From NCBI RefSeq assembly GCF_010550245.1, contig NZ_JAAGLU010000033.1, positions 52,792-116,791 on the forward strand: a stretch of DNA of 64,000 nucleotides. The letters run 5' to 3'. A program made the position numbers and the translations under genes. Positions 46,208 through 53,770 of this stretch are shown in pieces. Within the stretch, counting starts at the first letter, position 1. The number at the start of each line of letters is the position of its first letter. The DNA comes from Streptomyces sp. SID12501 (lineage in GTDB: Bacteria > Actinomycetota > Actinomycetes > Streptomycetales > Streptomycetaceae). Below the pieces are notes generated by a model. It was given only the letters and a program-made list of their open reading frames with translations, made no database searches and had not been told where the DNA came from.

Positions 46208-46721
46208 TCACGACGAGTAGCTGACGAACTTGAGGTGGGTATCCCCCTGGAATGCAGTGCATAGAAGCCCGGAACTGGACAGGCGCCTCACTGCCGCAGC
46301 GACCGCGTCGTCGGTGGTCGGGCCGTGGATCGTTTCCGTCGTGTCCTGGACGTTCTCCGGAGAATTGATCTTCCAGCCTGCCGGCTGTTGCGCGCTGTTC
46401 CGCGTCCACCTCGGAGGACCTCCGCTGGGGTTGGGCCGGGGGGCCTCGAAACGCTCACGCTCAGCGGAGATGTTGGCCAGGACCTTGCGAGTGGTGTACG
46501 AAACGTACGCCCGGCGACGCATATTCGACCGGTGCGAAGACACCCGCCGGTCGCCGCATGCCAACGTTTGAGCAAGTACTGCATCCTTGGCGAACATCCG
46601 GATGGCCTCGCTGACGGTGAGCAGATCGTCCTTCCGGACGGATTCGCACCCCCATACGATACAACCGCATCGGGTCCATCTCCAGAGTCGTATCCCCGGC
46701 ACGCCACTTTGCGCTGCTCAT
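46208..46721 (-). pseudogene. Unrecognised gene upstream of the terpene synthase, apparent frameshift
   Basis: Two overlapping frames join into one plausible protein if one G is dropped from the five-G run (CCCCC on the plus strand, 46649-46653): MSSAKWRAGDTTLEMDPMRL in frame one, then RKDDLLTVSEAIRMFAKDAV in frame two, ending LKFVSYSS. Third positions in the second part are mostly G/C, as in coding DNA. The stop lies 12 nt before the terpene synthase start and overlaps its ribosome site. No family is recognised. Either the gene is broken or the run was misread; alternatively the shorter downstream frame alone is used. Confidence 0.45.
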
Positions 46722-47703
46722 ATGGGCCACCCAGTCCCGCCCGGCTTGATCAGCTTGTTGCGCCGAACCCGGGTCGCACTGCCGACTGTCGAGGGCACCC
46801 GGACATCACCCCCACGGGCCCAGGTGCGACACCCGAGCATGTCGCCAACTCGCCCTGATAGCCCATTACTTCGCAGGATGCAGTGGCTTTCGGCCATCGG
46901 AAAGGGCGTATGCCCCGGCGCATGAAGCGGGCGCATGAAGCGGGCGCATGCGCGGCCCTACATCCCACTCCGCCCCTTGCGCCGCCTGTGTCAGGCTTGT
47001 TCGGCGGCAGTCGGGACAGCGGAACGTTGCTGAGGCGGGACGTTCGATCTCGACGGTCCCTGACGTGCTGCACTCCGGTAACTGGACGTCACGCCGGCCT
47101 TCGTCGCGTCGGTTTCTCGCCCTCGGCTGCCACGAGAGCGGGCGGGGTCGCTTCGGTGCGGCGGGTCATCAAGGCGGTGAACGCCCACGGCGGCTATCGA
47201 GTACTCCGAGCGCACCCCCTTCCGAAGCCGACGCGGACGTGAGCGCTTGCCCCGAGGCTCATGTGTGTTTACGCCGAGGTCTCTTGTACGCCTACCGGAG
47301 TTCGGTCGCCTCCTCGCTCTGGACTTTTCCGTATCCGCAGTCCGCGCATCCCGTCATGCGGTGCATGAAGGTCCCGTACTTCTCCTGGCCAGGAAAATGT
47401 TCCGGGACCACGAGCCGCCGCGGACGACCGGCACTGCCAGGCGCGCCCTGTTTCCCCCGCTCGGTGTTCGTCATGGCGTGCGATCACGCTGGTTGGGATG
47501 CCGGCGCATCTTCACCTCGAACATGGTGGCGCGCCGAAGCGGCCTGTTGAGCATCAGGACAGAAGCAGGACGGGGCCCCGGAGCTGTGCGCCATGGTGTT
47601 TGAACGTGCACCGATGACCACAACTGGGTCCACGGAGTTGAGGGGCTGGACTGATCCAATCCCTCAAGCCTCAGCCATGGGTTCAAAATCCCGTTCGGTG
47701 TCT
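46722..47703. other. Gene-poor stretch beside the terpene cluster
   Basis: About 980 bp with no confidently coding frame apart from a weak 60-codon candidate at 47292-47474. Base composition is less GC-biased by position than in the flanking core genes, suggesting decayed or foreign DNA. A tandem GCATGAAGCGGGC-type duplication is visible at about 46919-46945. No transposase or tRNA was found. Confidence 0.4.
47292..47474 (-). CDS. Possible small protein with a CxxC motif
   Basis: A 60-residue frame with protein-like content: a Gly/Arg-rich N-terminus, then EHFPGQEKYGTFMHRMTGCADCGYGK, given here in outline, with one CxxC that could bind metal. No ribosome site is clear. I do not recognise the family, and the frame could be chance in a gene-poor stretch. 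Confidence 0.3.
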   Translation of the reverse strand: MTNTERGKQGAPGSAGRPRRLVVPEHFPGQEKYGTFMHRMTGCADCGYGKVQSEEATELR

Positions 47704-49248
47704 TCACTCATCACGCTCGACAAGTGAACCGAGCGCATCTCGTCGCGCCCTCACCGCCCGGTACAGGACCCCACCCCCCACCGTGACCGCCAGGAACAGC
47801 ACGGTGAACCACTGGAAGTACCAGTGCCCGCCCGCCGGGTCGTACACCGCTGCTCGTGGCCAGGCCAGGTTGACGGTCATGAAGAGGCCGTAGAGGAGGG
47901 CGAGGGCGTTGACGGGGATGCCCCAGCGGCCGAGGGAGAAGAGGGGTTTGCCGGTCTCGTCGGTGCCGTCGGCGGTGAAGGTGCCCTTGAGGCGCCGGAT
48001 CAGGAGCGGGCCGGTCACCATCGCGTACGCCAGGTACAGCATCACGATGCAGGTGGTGCCGATGGCCAGGAAGGCTTCAGGGGAGGCGAAGTTGAGCAGG
48101 AGCAGGGCCGCCGCCAGGACGCCGACGACCAGGGCCGGGGCGCTCGGCATGCCCGTGCGCGGGTTGACCTTGGCGAGGCGGGCGGAGTACGGAAGTTGGC
48201 CGTCGCGGGCCATCGAGAACAGCATCCGGGAAGCCGCCGTCTGGATCGCGAGGGTCGCCACCGCGATGGCCACCACCACGTCGACCAGCAGGGCGCGGCC
48301 CACCCCGTCGCCGAGGCTGCTCGTCAGGACGTAGCTCAGGCCCTCGACGCCGAGTCGGCCGTCGGTGAGGCTCGGCGCGGCGAGCAGGCCGGCGAGGATG
48401 ATCAGGCCGCCCAGCAGGCCCGCCGAGGCGAGCGCTGTGAGGATCGTGCGGGGCGCGGTGCGCCGGGGATTGTGTGTCTCCTCGCTCATCTCGCCGGCGC
48501 TGTCGAACCCGATCATCACGTACGCCGCCGTGAACGAGCCGACCAGCAGCGCACCGGTCAGGCCGGACTCCAGTGCCGTACCCGTGTGGAAGGTGATGCC
48601 GGGTGTGCGCTCGGAGTGGGTGAACAGGAGGACGACGATCAGGACGGCGCCGATGATCTCGGCGGTCACGCCGACCCGGTTGATCAGGGACATCACGCGG
48701 TTGTCCAGGACGTTCACCAGGGTCGTCAGGGCCAGCAGGAGCACGCCGAGAACCGCCGCGTTGGCCGCGCCGCTCGCCGAGACGGGGGACGGGTCGTCGC
48801 CGACCAGCTGGAAGCCGGACCAGATGGCCGGCATGACGACCTGGAGGGCGAGCGCCGCCGCCCCGACCACCACGATCTGCCCGATCACCATGATCCAGCC
48901 GGCGAACCAGCCGAAGGTGAGGTTGGAGAGCCGGGACGACCACTGGTAGATCGCGCCGGAGATCGGATAGCGCGCGGCCAGTTCCGCGAAGCACGCGGCG
49001 ACCAGCAACTGGCCGATCAGCACGGCCGGCCAGGCCCAGAAGAAGACGGGGCCGCCGAACGCGTACCCGAAGGCGAAGAACTGGAAGACGGTCGTCAGCA
49101 CCGAGATGAAGGAGAACCCGGCGGCGAACGAGGCGTACCGGCCGAGGCTCCGGTGCAGTTCCTGGCGGTAGCCGAACTCGGTCAGGGAGCGGTCGACGGA
49201 CGGGTCCGGCGGATCGGGGCGTACGTCGGTGGGAGCGGTCGTGGTCAC
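47704..49248 (-). CDS. APC-superfamily permease, probable urea/amide-type transporter of the urea carboxylase regulon
   Basis: A 514-residue, 12-segment permease of the amino acid-polyamine-organocation family, with conserved GFSFISVLTT and GFDSAGEMSEETHNPRR motifs. Related permeases accompany urea carboxylase operons. Here the gene is 12 kb away, but the start is preceded at 21 bp by a copy of the palindrome found at the urea operon's tetR. Uptake of urea or a urea-yielding amino compound is therefore the best guess. GTG start. Confidence 0.85.
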   Translation of the reverse strand: MTTTAPTDVRPDPPDPSVDRSLTEFGYRQELHRSLGRYASFAAGFSFISVLTTVFQFFAFGYAFGGPVFFWAWPAVLIGQLLVAACFAELAARYPISGAIYQWSSRLSNLTFGWFAGWIMVIGQIVVVGAAALALQVVMPAIWSGFQLVGDDPSPVSASGAANAAVLGVLLLALTTLVNVLDNRVMSLINRVGVTAEIIGAVLIVVLLFTHSERTPGITFHTGTALESGLTGALLVGSFTAAYVMIGFDSAGEMSEETHNPRRTAPRTILTALASAGLLGGLIILAGLLAAPSLTDGRLGVEGLSYVLTSSLGDGVGRALLVDVVVAIAVATLAIQTAASRMLFSMARDGQLPYSARLAKVNPRTGMPSAPALVVGVLAAALLLLNFASPEAFLAIGTTCIVMLYLAYAMVTGPLLIRRLKGTFTADGTDETGKPLFSLGRWGIPVNALALLYGLFMTVNLAWPRAAVYDPAGGHWYFQWFTVLFLAVTVGGGVLYRAVRARRDALGSLVERDE

Positions 49249-49268
49249 GGCGGGACCTGCCTTCGGCG

Positions 49269-49296
49269 CGTATTCCTGTCGGGTGACAGAAATTAG
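49269..49296. promoter_or_regulatory. Second copy of the TetR-type palindrome, before the APC permease
   Basis: Aligned without gaps to the 28-bp palindrome at 36918, the right 12 nt (GACAGAAATTAG) are identical and the core CTGTC-N4-GACAG is kept. The left arm is imperfect. It lies 21 bp upstream of the permease start, within its expected promoter. Confidence 0.65.
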
Positions 49297-49686
49297 GGAG
49301 GCGCTGTTTCGCAGGGATGTCGTGGCCGTGACGAGGCGGGACCCAAGTCCTCACGTGCCGACTGAGGCTCGGCAACCGGGGCATTCGACGAGGCTCGGTG
49401 GCGTGTTGCCGGCTCGGGCGACGCTCTCGCGCGGTGTCTTCAGGGCGTGGTGAAGGGCTGGTGCGGGGGTGCATGCGGGATCTGCAGTCGATCTGGCGTC
49501 GGTGGCCAACTGCTCCAGCGGGAACGTCGACCTGGCGCCGGGGGAGGGGAGTCGAAGGCCGCCTCGTCGCCCCGACCGGAGTGGACCCGCTCGGTCGGGG
49601 CGGTACGGCATCGGCCCGGCTCCACGAGACGAGGGGCCGGGCCGATGGGGCCGGGGTGGTCACGGGCCCCGGATACTCGCGGAGGG
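49297..49686. other. Intergenic region between permease and siderophore-interacting genes
   Basis: About 390 bp without a supported gene. It carries the terminator at 49609-49647 and otherwise nothing recognisable. Confidence 0.4.
49609..49647 (-). terminator. Terminator after the siderophore-interacting protein gene
   Basis: A perfect 12-bp GC-rich stem with a 15-nt loop, 40 bp beyond the stop codon. Confidence 0.65.
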
Positions 49687-50535
49687 TCAGGAGGTCGCCG
49701 GTTCGGCGGGCTCCTGCTCCGCCTCCACCTGCGCGTTCCAGTCCCGCTTGGACGCCTGCCAGCCGTCCTCGTTGTGGCCGAGGCGCCAGTAGCCGGAGAT
49801 CGAGAGATCCTCGCGCGGGATCTCGCGCTCCACCCGCAGCAGCCGGCGCAGCTCCTTCACGAAGGCCGCCTCGCCGTGCACGAACGCGTGCACCCGGCCC
49901 GCGGGGAACTCCATGGCGCGTACGGCCTCGACGAGGGCCTCGCCGGGGGTCCGCTCACCGCGGTGCAGCCAGCGGACCTCCACGTCGGAGTCGATCTTCT
50001 GCTCCTCCTCGGGTCCGGCGATCTCCACGAAGGCGTACGCCCTGGAGCCGTCGGGCAGCGCCTCCAGGGCGCAGGCGATCGCGGGCAGCGCGCTCTCGTC
50101 ACCGGCGAGCAGATGCCAGTCGGCGTCGGGGTCCGGGGCGTACGCGCCGCCGGGGCCGCCGAAGACGACCGTCTCGCCCGGCTGGACGCGCATCGCCCAG
50201 GGGCCGGCCAGGCCCTCGTCGCCGTGCAGGACGAAGTCGAGGGTCAGCTCGCGCAGTTCGGGATCCCAGGCGCGCACCGTGTAGGTGCGGGAGACGGGCC
50301 ACTGTTCGCGCGGGAACTCCTCGCGGACGCGCTGCATGTCGAAAGGCTGTGGATAGGTGACGCCCTCGGCCGGGAACTGCAGTTTCACGTAGTGGTCGGT
50401 GCGGGTGCCGGCCGAGAACTCGGCGAGGCCGTCGCCGCCCAGGACCACGCGCTGCATGTGCGGGGTCAGTCGCTCGGTGCGGACGACCTGCGCGGAGTGG
50501 AGCTTCGGAGCCCTGCGTTCCGGGCGCTCTGCCAT
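49687..50535 (-). CDS. Siderophore-interacting protein, FAD-dependent ferric reductase
   Basis: A 282-residue SIP/ViuB-type flavoprotein that would reduce ferric siderophores in the cytosol to release iron. The FAD-binding segment is RTYTVRAWDPELRELTLDFV, with HGDEGLAGPWA following. The C-terminal NAD(P)H-binding part includes LAGDESALPAI. An iron box matching the DmdR/IdeR consensus lies 17 bp upstream of the start codon, so repression by iron is expected. It is a single gene with its own terminator. Confidence 0.93.
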   Translation of the reverse strand: MAERPERRAPKLHSAQVVRTERLTPHMQRVVLGGDGLAEFSAGTRTDHYVKLQFPAEGVTYPQPFDMQRVREEFPREQWPVSRTYTVRAWDPELRELTLDFVLHGDEGLAGPWAMRVQPGETVVFGGPGGAYAPDPDADWHLLAGDESALPAIACALEALPDGSRAYAFVEIAGPEEEQKIDSDVEVRWLHRGERTPGEALVEAVRAMEFPAGRVHAFVHGEAAFVKELRRLLRVEREIPREDLSISGYWRLGHNEDGWQASKRDWNAQVEAEQEPAEPATS

Positions 50536-50551
50536 GACGGCCTCCCTGTTC

Positions 50552-50570
50552 TCTGCTTAGGCTTACCTAA
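50552..50570 (-). promoter_or_regulatory. Iron box (DmdR/IdeR-type operator)
   Basis: The 19-bp window TCTGCTTAGGCTTACCTAA matches the consensus inverted repeat TTAGGTTAGSCTAACCTAA at 8 of 9 positions in the right half and 6 of 9 in the left. It stands in the promoter of the siderophore-interacting gene. Confidence 0.8.
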
Positions 50571-50685
50571 GTTAGCATCTCCCCCCGGTGAAACCCTGTT
50601 ACCCGAGGCGACCGGTTTCGCAAAGATGCCTCAAAGTGAGAGCGGCGTTCTTTGAAGCGGCGATGTCGTTCTCTCCGGGCAGAGC

Positions 50686-50710
50686 CTCGTGCCTGGTGGT
50701 GAGGCACGAG
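50686..50710 (-). terminator. Hairpin after the 5'-3' exonuclease gene
   Basis: A perfect 9-bp stem with a 7-nt loop, 34 bp past the stop codon. A partial repeat of its right arm follows at about 50715-50722. Confidence 0.55.
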
Positions 50711-50743
50711 TGCATCGTGCCTCAGGAGCGGATGGCGAGCGCC

Positions 50744-51664
50744 TCAGTGTCCGAGTGTCGTGAGCAATCTCTCCAGCGATCCCCCAAGTCCCCAGCGGGC
50801 GGCGAGCGCTTCGAGCGCCGCGGGGTCGCGAGGGGTACGCGGCACCGCTGTGTTGACGTCCGGCAGTGGCACATCGCCGGCCACCAGGACGACCTTGGGC
50901 GCGACCTCGACGTACGGCCGTGACTCGTCGAGCCGCTTGCGCTGCGACGGCGTCAGCTTCGCCTTCGGGTCGTCGACCGCGGCCATGATCCCGGCCAGGT
51001 CGCCGAACTCGGCCAGCAGCTTCGTGGCCGTCTTCTCGCCGATACCGGGCACGCCCGGCAACCCGTCGCTCGGGTCGCCGCGCAACAGCGCGAGATCCGC
51101 GTACCCCCTTCCGGTCACCCCATACCTCTCGCGCAGCCAGGCCTCGTCGGTCAGCTGCAGAGAGCCCACGCCCTTGAGCGGGTACAGGACACGCACCCCG
51201 CGCGCGTCGTCGACCAACTGGTACAGGTCCCGGTCGCCGGTGACGATGTCGACGGGGCCCTCGGCGCGGCCTGTGAAGGTGCCGATCACGTCGTCCGCCT
51301 CGTACCCCGCGACGCCCACGCGCGCGATGCCGACCGCGTCCAGCACCGCTTCGATGATCGGCACCTGCGGCGACAGGGTGTCCGGCACCTCCTCCGCGTC
51401 AGGCCCCGTCTCGCGCTCCTCGGCGACGCGGTGGGCCTTGTACGAGGGGATCAGGTCGACCCGCCACTGCGGACGCCAGTCCGCGTCCATGCACGCGACC
51501 AGGAGGTCCGGCCGGTGGTCCTTGACCAGCCGGTCGATGAATTCGAGCAGCCCGCGCACGGCGTTCACCGGCGTGCCGTCCGGAGCCTTCACGGACTCCG
51601 GGACGCCGAAATAGGCGCGGAAATAGAGCGAGGCGGTGTCGAGAAGCATCAGTCGTCCGGTCAC
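50744..51664 (-). CDS. 5'-3' exonuclease (PolI-type 5' nuclease domain, stand-alone)
   Basis: A 306-residue 5' nuclease like the N-terminal domain of DNA polymerase I, for flap removal in repair. LMLLDTASLYFRAYFG, LLVACMDADWRPQWR, YEADDVIGTF, VTGDRDLYQLVDD and the helix-hairpin-helix segment GLPGVPGIGEKTATKLL are all present. The GTG start at 51664 (MTGRLML) is chosen because a RecA-NDp-like promoter ends exactly 7 nt upstream, giving a leaderless mRNA. A TnpB-like gene ends 40 bp upstream on the same strand, just short of this promoter. Confidence 0.92.
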   Translation of the reverse strand: MTGRLMLLDTASLYFRAYFGVPESVKAPDGTPVNAVRGLLEFIDRLVKDHRPDLLVACMDADWRPQWRVDLIPSYKAHRVAEERETGPDAEEVPDTLSPQVPIIEAVLDAVGIARVGVAGYEADDVIGTFTGRAEGPVDIVTGDRDLYQLVDDARGVRVLYPLKGVGSLQLTDEAWLRERYGVTGRGYADLALLRGDPSDGLPGVPGIGEKTATKLLAEFGDLAGIMAAVDDPKAKLTPSQRKRLDESRPYVEVAPKVVLVAGDVPLPDVNTAVPRTPRDPAALEALAARWGLGGSLERLLTTLGH

Positions 51665-51671
51665 GCCTCGC

Positions 51672-51694
51672 ATCATGCCGTACGCCACTGACAG
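51672..51694 (-). promoter_or_regulatory. RecA-NDp-like promoter of the 5'-3' exonuclease
   Basis: On the minus strand: CTGTCAGTG, 8 nt, CATGAT. It differs from the consensus at the first base of each half. It shares ACTGTCAGTGGCG with the site before the RecB-type nuclease and has the same 7-nt distance to the start codon. Confidence 0.6.
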
Positions 51695-51703
51695 TCACCG
51701 TTC

Positions 51704-53377
51704 CTAAAGACTGAGCGGGAGTGGGGCCTGTTGCCAGGTCTCATGCTCGGCCGAACGCCCCGGACGGTGTTGGGCGTTCTGGTGGCCCGCGTTCGCTCCG
51801 CGTCCGGGCGGCACGGATCGTGTCCGTGGTCCGGGGATGCGGGGGCGGGTTCCCTCACGCCCTGGGACACCCGATCTGGCCTGGACGGTCCGATGCCCCA
51901 CAGCATCACTCCGGTGCTGTGGGGGCGGTGTCGTCCGTCGCCGGATCGGGTGTCCCTGGGCGCGCCTTCCGATCGCCACGGCAGCAGCATCGTGGCGAGT
52001 GGTTTTGCGGATTGTGGTGGTGAGGGGTTTCTGCCAGTGCTGAGCACCCCACCGGCTGGTGTAGGCCGGGTCCACGGCGATGACCGCGATGCCTGTCTGG
52101 TCGGCCATCGAGGCCAGTCGGGCGCGGAGCTTGGCGGTGGGCATGCCGGAGATCAGCTGCCGGAAGTGCTTCCTGCGGCCGTGTTTCTCCCGGGTCTTCT
52201 CGGCGGCGAAGTCCAGGTCCTCCACCGCGATCGCCTTGACACCGCACGTTCGGGCCCAGTGCAGGAGGCGGGTGAGGGCGTGGCGGACCTGGGCGTCACG
52301 GTGTTCGGCGGTGCCGGTGAGGTCGTAGAAGAAGCGGCGCGGGCTGCCGGTGGGGTTGCCGTGGATGTCAAGGCGCCAGGCGGCGAGGTGGTCGGCGTTC
52401 ATGTCGACGCCGATCACGCCGTGGGCGAGCGCCGCCTCGATCGGGATGGCTGGCGTGGGTGGGATCTGCCAGGACGCGGTCAAGTACCAGCGGTCCCGGC
52501 CAGTATCGAGGTGGATGCGGTAGGCGATCGCCCGGTTGACCGCGACACGGTCTGTCCACTCGCCACCCCGGTGCGCGAACGTGACCCGGCAGGCCAGGAC
52601 GTACCGCCCACGCGGGGCGTTCGACAGATGCACGAGCGGCGCGGGGAGCTTGATGCTCACCTCACCGTCTGGGCTGACTCGGATCGTCTCGTTGCCGTAG
52701 CGCTTGCCGGACTCTCCGTCGGCCTGGCAGAACCAGCGCTCCGCCTCCCAACCGCGGCGCCACGCCGACTCCGTGAGCTGGGCGGCGTCCAGGTGGTGCC
52801 GGGTGCGGGCCAGCCGTTTGCCGCCCCGTACGACGTGGACGAGTCCGGCCTCGCGGTCGGCCCTCGCGGCGGTGAGCCGGTCCTGAAGCACCCGCAGCCG
52901 CCTCGACTTCGCGTGCCATTCCCGCTGGGACCGGTAACCCCCGGGTGCCTTCTTGCTCCCCTTCTGCCCGACCGGCAGCGCCAGGCGGTGCTCAATGGTG
53001 CGGACGCCCGCTTCCAGATTGTGGATGTGCGCCGACTGGCAGCGGCGGGCCAGCGCCCACTGGTCCTGCGTGGCCTTGGTGATACTGCCTGCCCACCGCG
53101 ACGAGGAGACCGGCGTCAGCTCCCGCTTACGCACCGCCCACGCCCCACCGGAATGCGACAAGCCGTCCCGGCAGCGGGTCTTGAGATCCTTCGAGGCCAG
53201 CGACCCCAGATGCGCGCCCACCAGACGTAGCACCTTCTCATCGCCCGGCGTCAGGTGCTTGAGGCGGGTCCGGACTGTCACACCACTCGGACCGGACGCG
53301 ACGAACGTCGGCGCAATGCTCCTCAACTCACCCACCCTGTCACCCCCGCCCGGCCCCATCCGAAGATCCGTCGTCAT
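51704..53377 (-). CDS. TnpB-like RuvC protein (IS605 OrfB-related) lacking the zinc ribbon
   Basis: About 557 residues. Three RuvC acids are visible: Asp325 (VIGVDMNADH), Glu386 (AIAVEDLDF) and Asp463 (RHDAAAVAIG). Where TnpB has a four-cysteine zinc ribbon this protein reads DPAYTSRWGAQHWQKPL with no cysteines. No TnpA gene is nearby. The catalytic part ends at about residue 473; the remaining about 84 codons are low-complexity and coincide with a strong RNA-like fold. The ATG at 53377 is a guess; other starts are possible. It could be a mobile-element remnant or a domesticated RNA-guided protein. Confidence 0.8.
   Translation of the reverse strand: MTTDLRMGPGGGDRVGELRSIAPTFVASGPSGVTVRTRLKHLTPGDEKVLRLVGAHLGSLASKDLKTRCRDGLSHSGGAWAVRKRELTPVSSSRWAGSITKATQDQWALARRCQSAHIHNLEAGVRTIEHRLALPVGQKGSKKAPGGYRSQREWHAKSRRLRVLQDRLTAARADREAGLVHVVRGGKRLARTRHHLDAAQLTESAWRRGWEAERWFCQADGESGKRYGNETIRVSPDGEVSIKLPAPLVHLSNAPRGRYVLACRVTFAHRGGEWTDRVAVNRAIAYRIHLDTGRDRWYLTASWQIPPTPAIPIEAALAHGVIGVDMNADHLAAWRLDIHGNPTGSPRRFFYDLTGTAEHRDAQVRHALTRLLHWARTCGVKAIAVEDLDFAAEKTREKHGRRKHFRQLISGMPTAKLRARLASMADQTGIAVIAVDPAYTSRWGAQHWQKPLTTTIRKTTRHDAAAVAIGRRAQGHPIRRRTTPPPQHRSDAVGHRTVQARSGVPGREGTRPRIPGPRTRSVPPGRGANAGHQNAQHRPGRSAEHETWQQAPLPLSL
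51861..51959 (-). ncRNA. Candidate omega-RNA-like structured region at the 3' end of the TnpB-like gene
   Basis: Nested inverted repeats fold about 99 nt: outer arms 51861-51876 and 51944-51959 (15 of 16 paired), a middle GGACG/CGTCC pairing, and an inner perfect 10-bp stem (51896-51905 with 51915-51924). It starts right after the last RuvC residue codon, where TnpB guide RNAs overlap the gene. Expression and function are inferred only. Confidence 0.4.
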
Positions 53378-53584
53378 GAGAAACGAGCACCACCCGGGAA
53401 GGTCACGCATTCGATGCAAGAACGTCAGTTCCCCACCGAGAACCAGCCCCACGGCCGAGGTGCGCGACCCGAACACAGACCACCCACACTCACTCACGCT
53501 CACCAGAACACCCTTGAACACACTCCAGTGTGAGCAGCTCCAAACCCCGCGCGTCACTTTCCGGCGTCCCCAGGGACCTGGCTG

Positions 53585-53770
53585 ATGAAATTCTCCATGA
53601 CGGAGAAACAGCTCACCGGTCTGGAGGCGCGCATCCAGCAGGCGGGCAAGGGCGGGGAGCAGGACGCCGCCCGTAGTTGGCTGAAGGCGAACCCCGGGCT
53701 CGCCGAGAAATGGGCACCGGTCGGCGATTCCAAGGGCAAGAGCGGTGCGAAAGGGGTAATGAACAACTGA
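53585..53770 (+). pseudogene. C-terminal remnant of a glycine-betaine-type ABC binding protein
   Basis: A 61-residue frame whose content (MTEKQLTGLEARIQ, then DAARSWLKANPGLAEKWAPV) looks like the last 50-60 residues of OpuAC/ProX-type binding proteins. No signal peptide, upstream domain, permease or ATPase gene is present. It abuts the left side of the TnpB-like gene region, so loss of the rest of an osmoprotectant transporter is likely. It could alternatively be a small independent protein. Confidence 0.5.

Noticed and set aside
47679..47692. GGGTTCAAAATCCC, resembling a tRNA T-arm and possible att remnant
   Set aside because: The loop has one base too many, and no acceptor, anticodon or D-arm can be folded around it on either strand.
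51731..53230. A 499-codon plus-strand frame opposite the TnpB-like gene
   Set aside because: The minus strand carries ordered RuvC motifs, and the plus frame has none.
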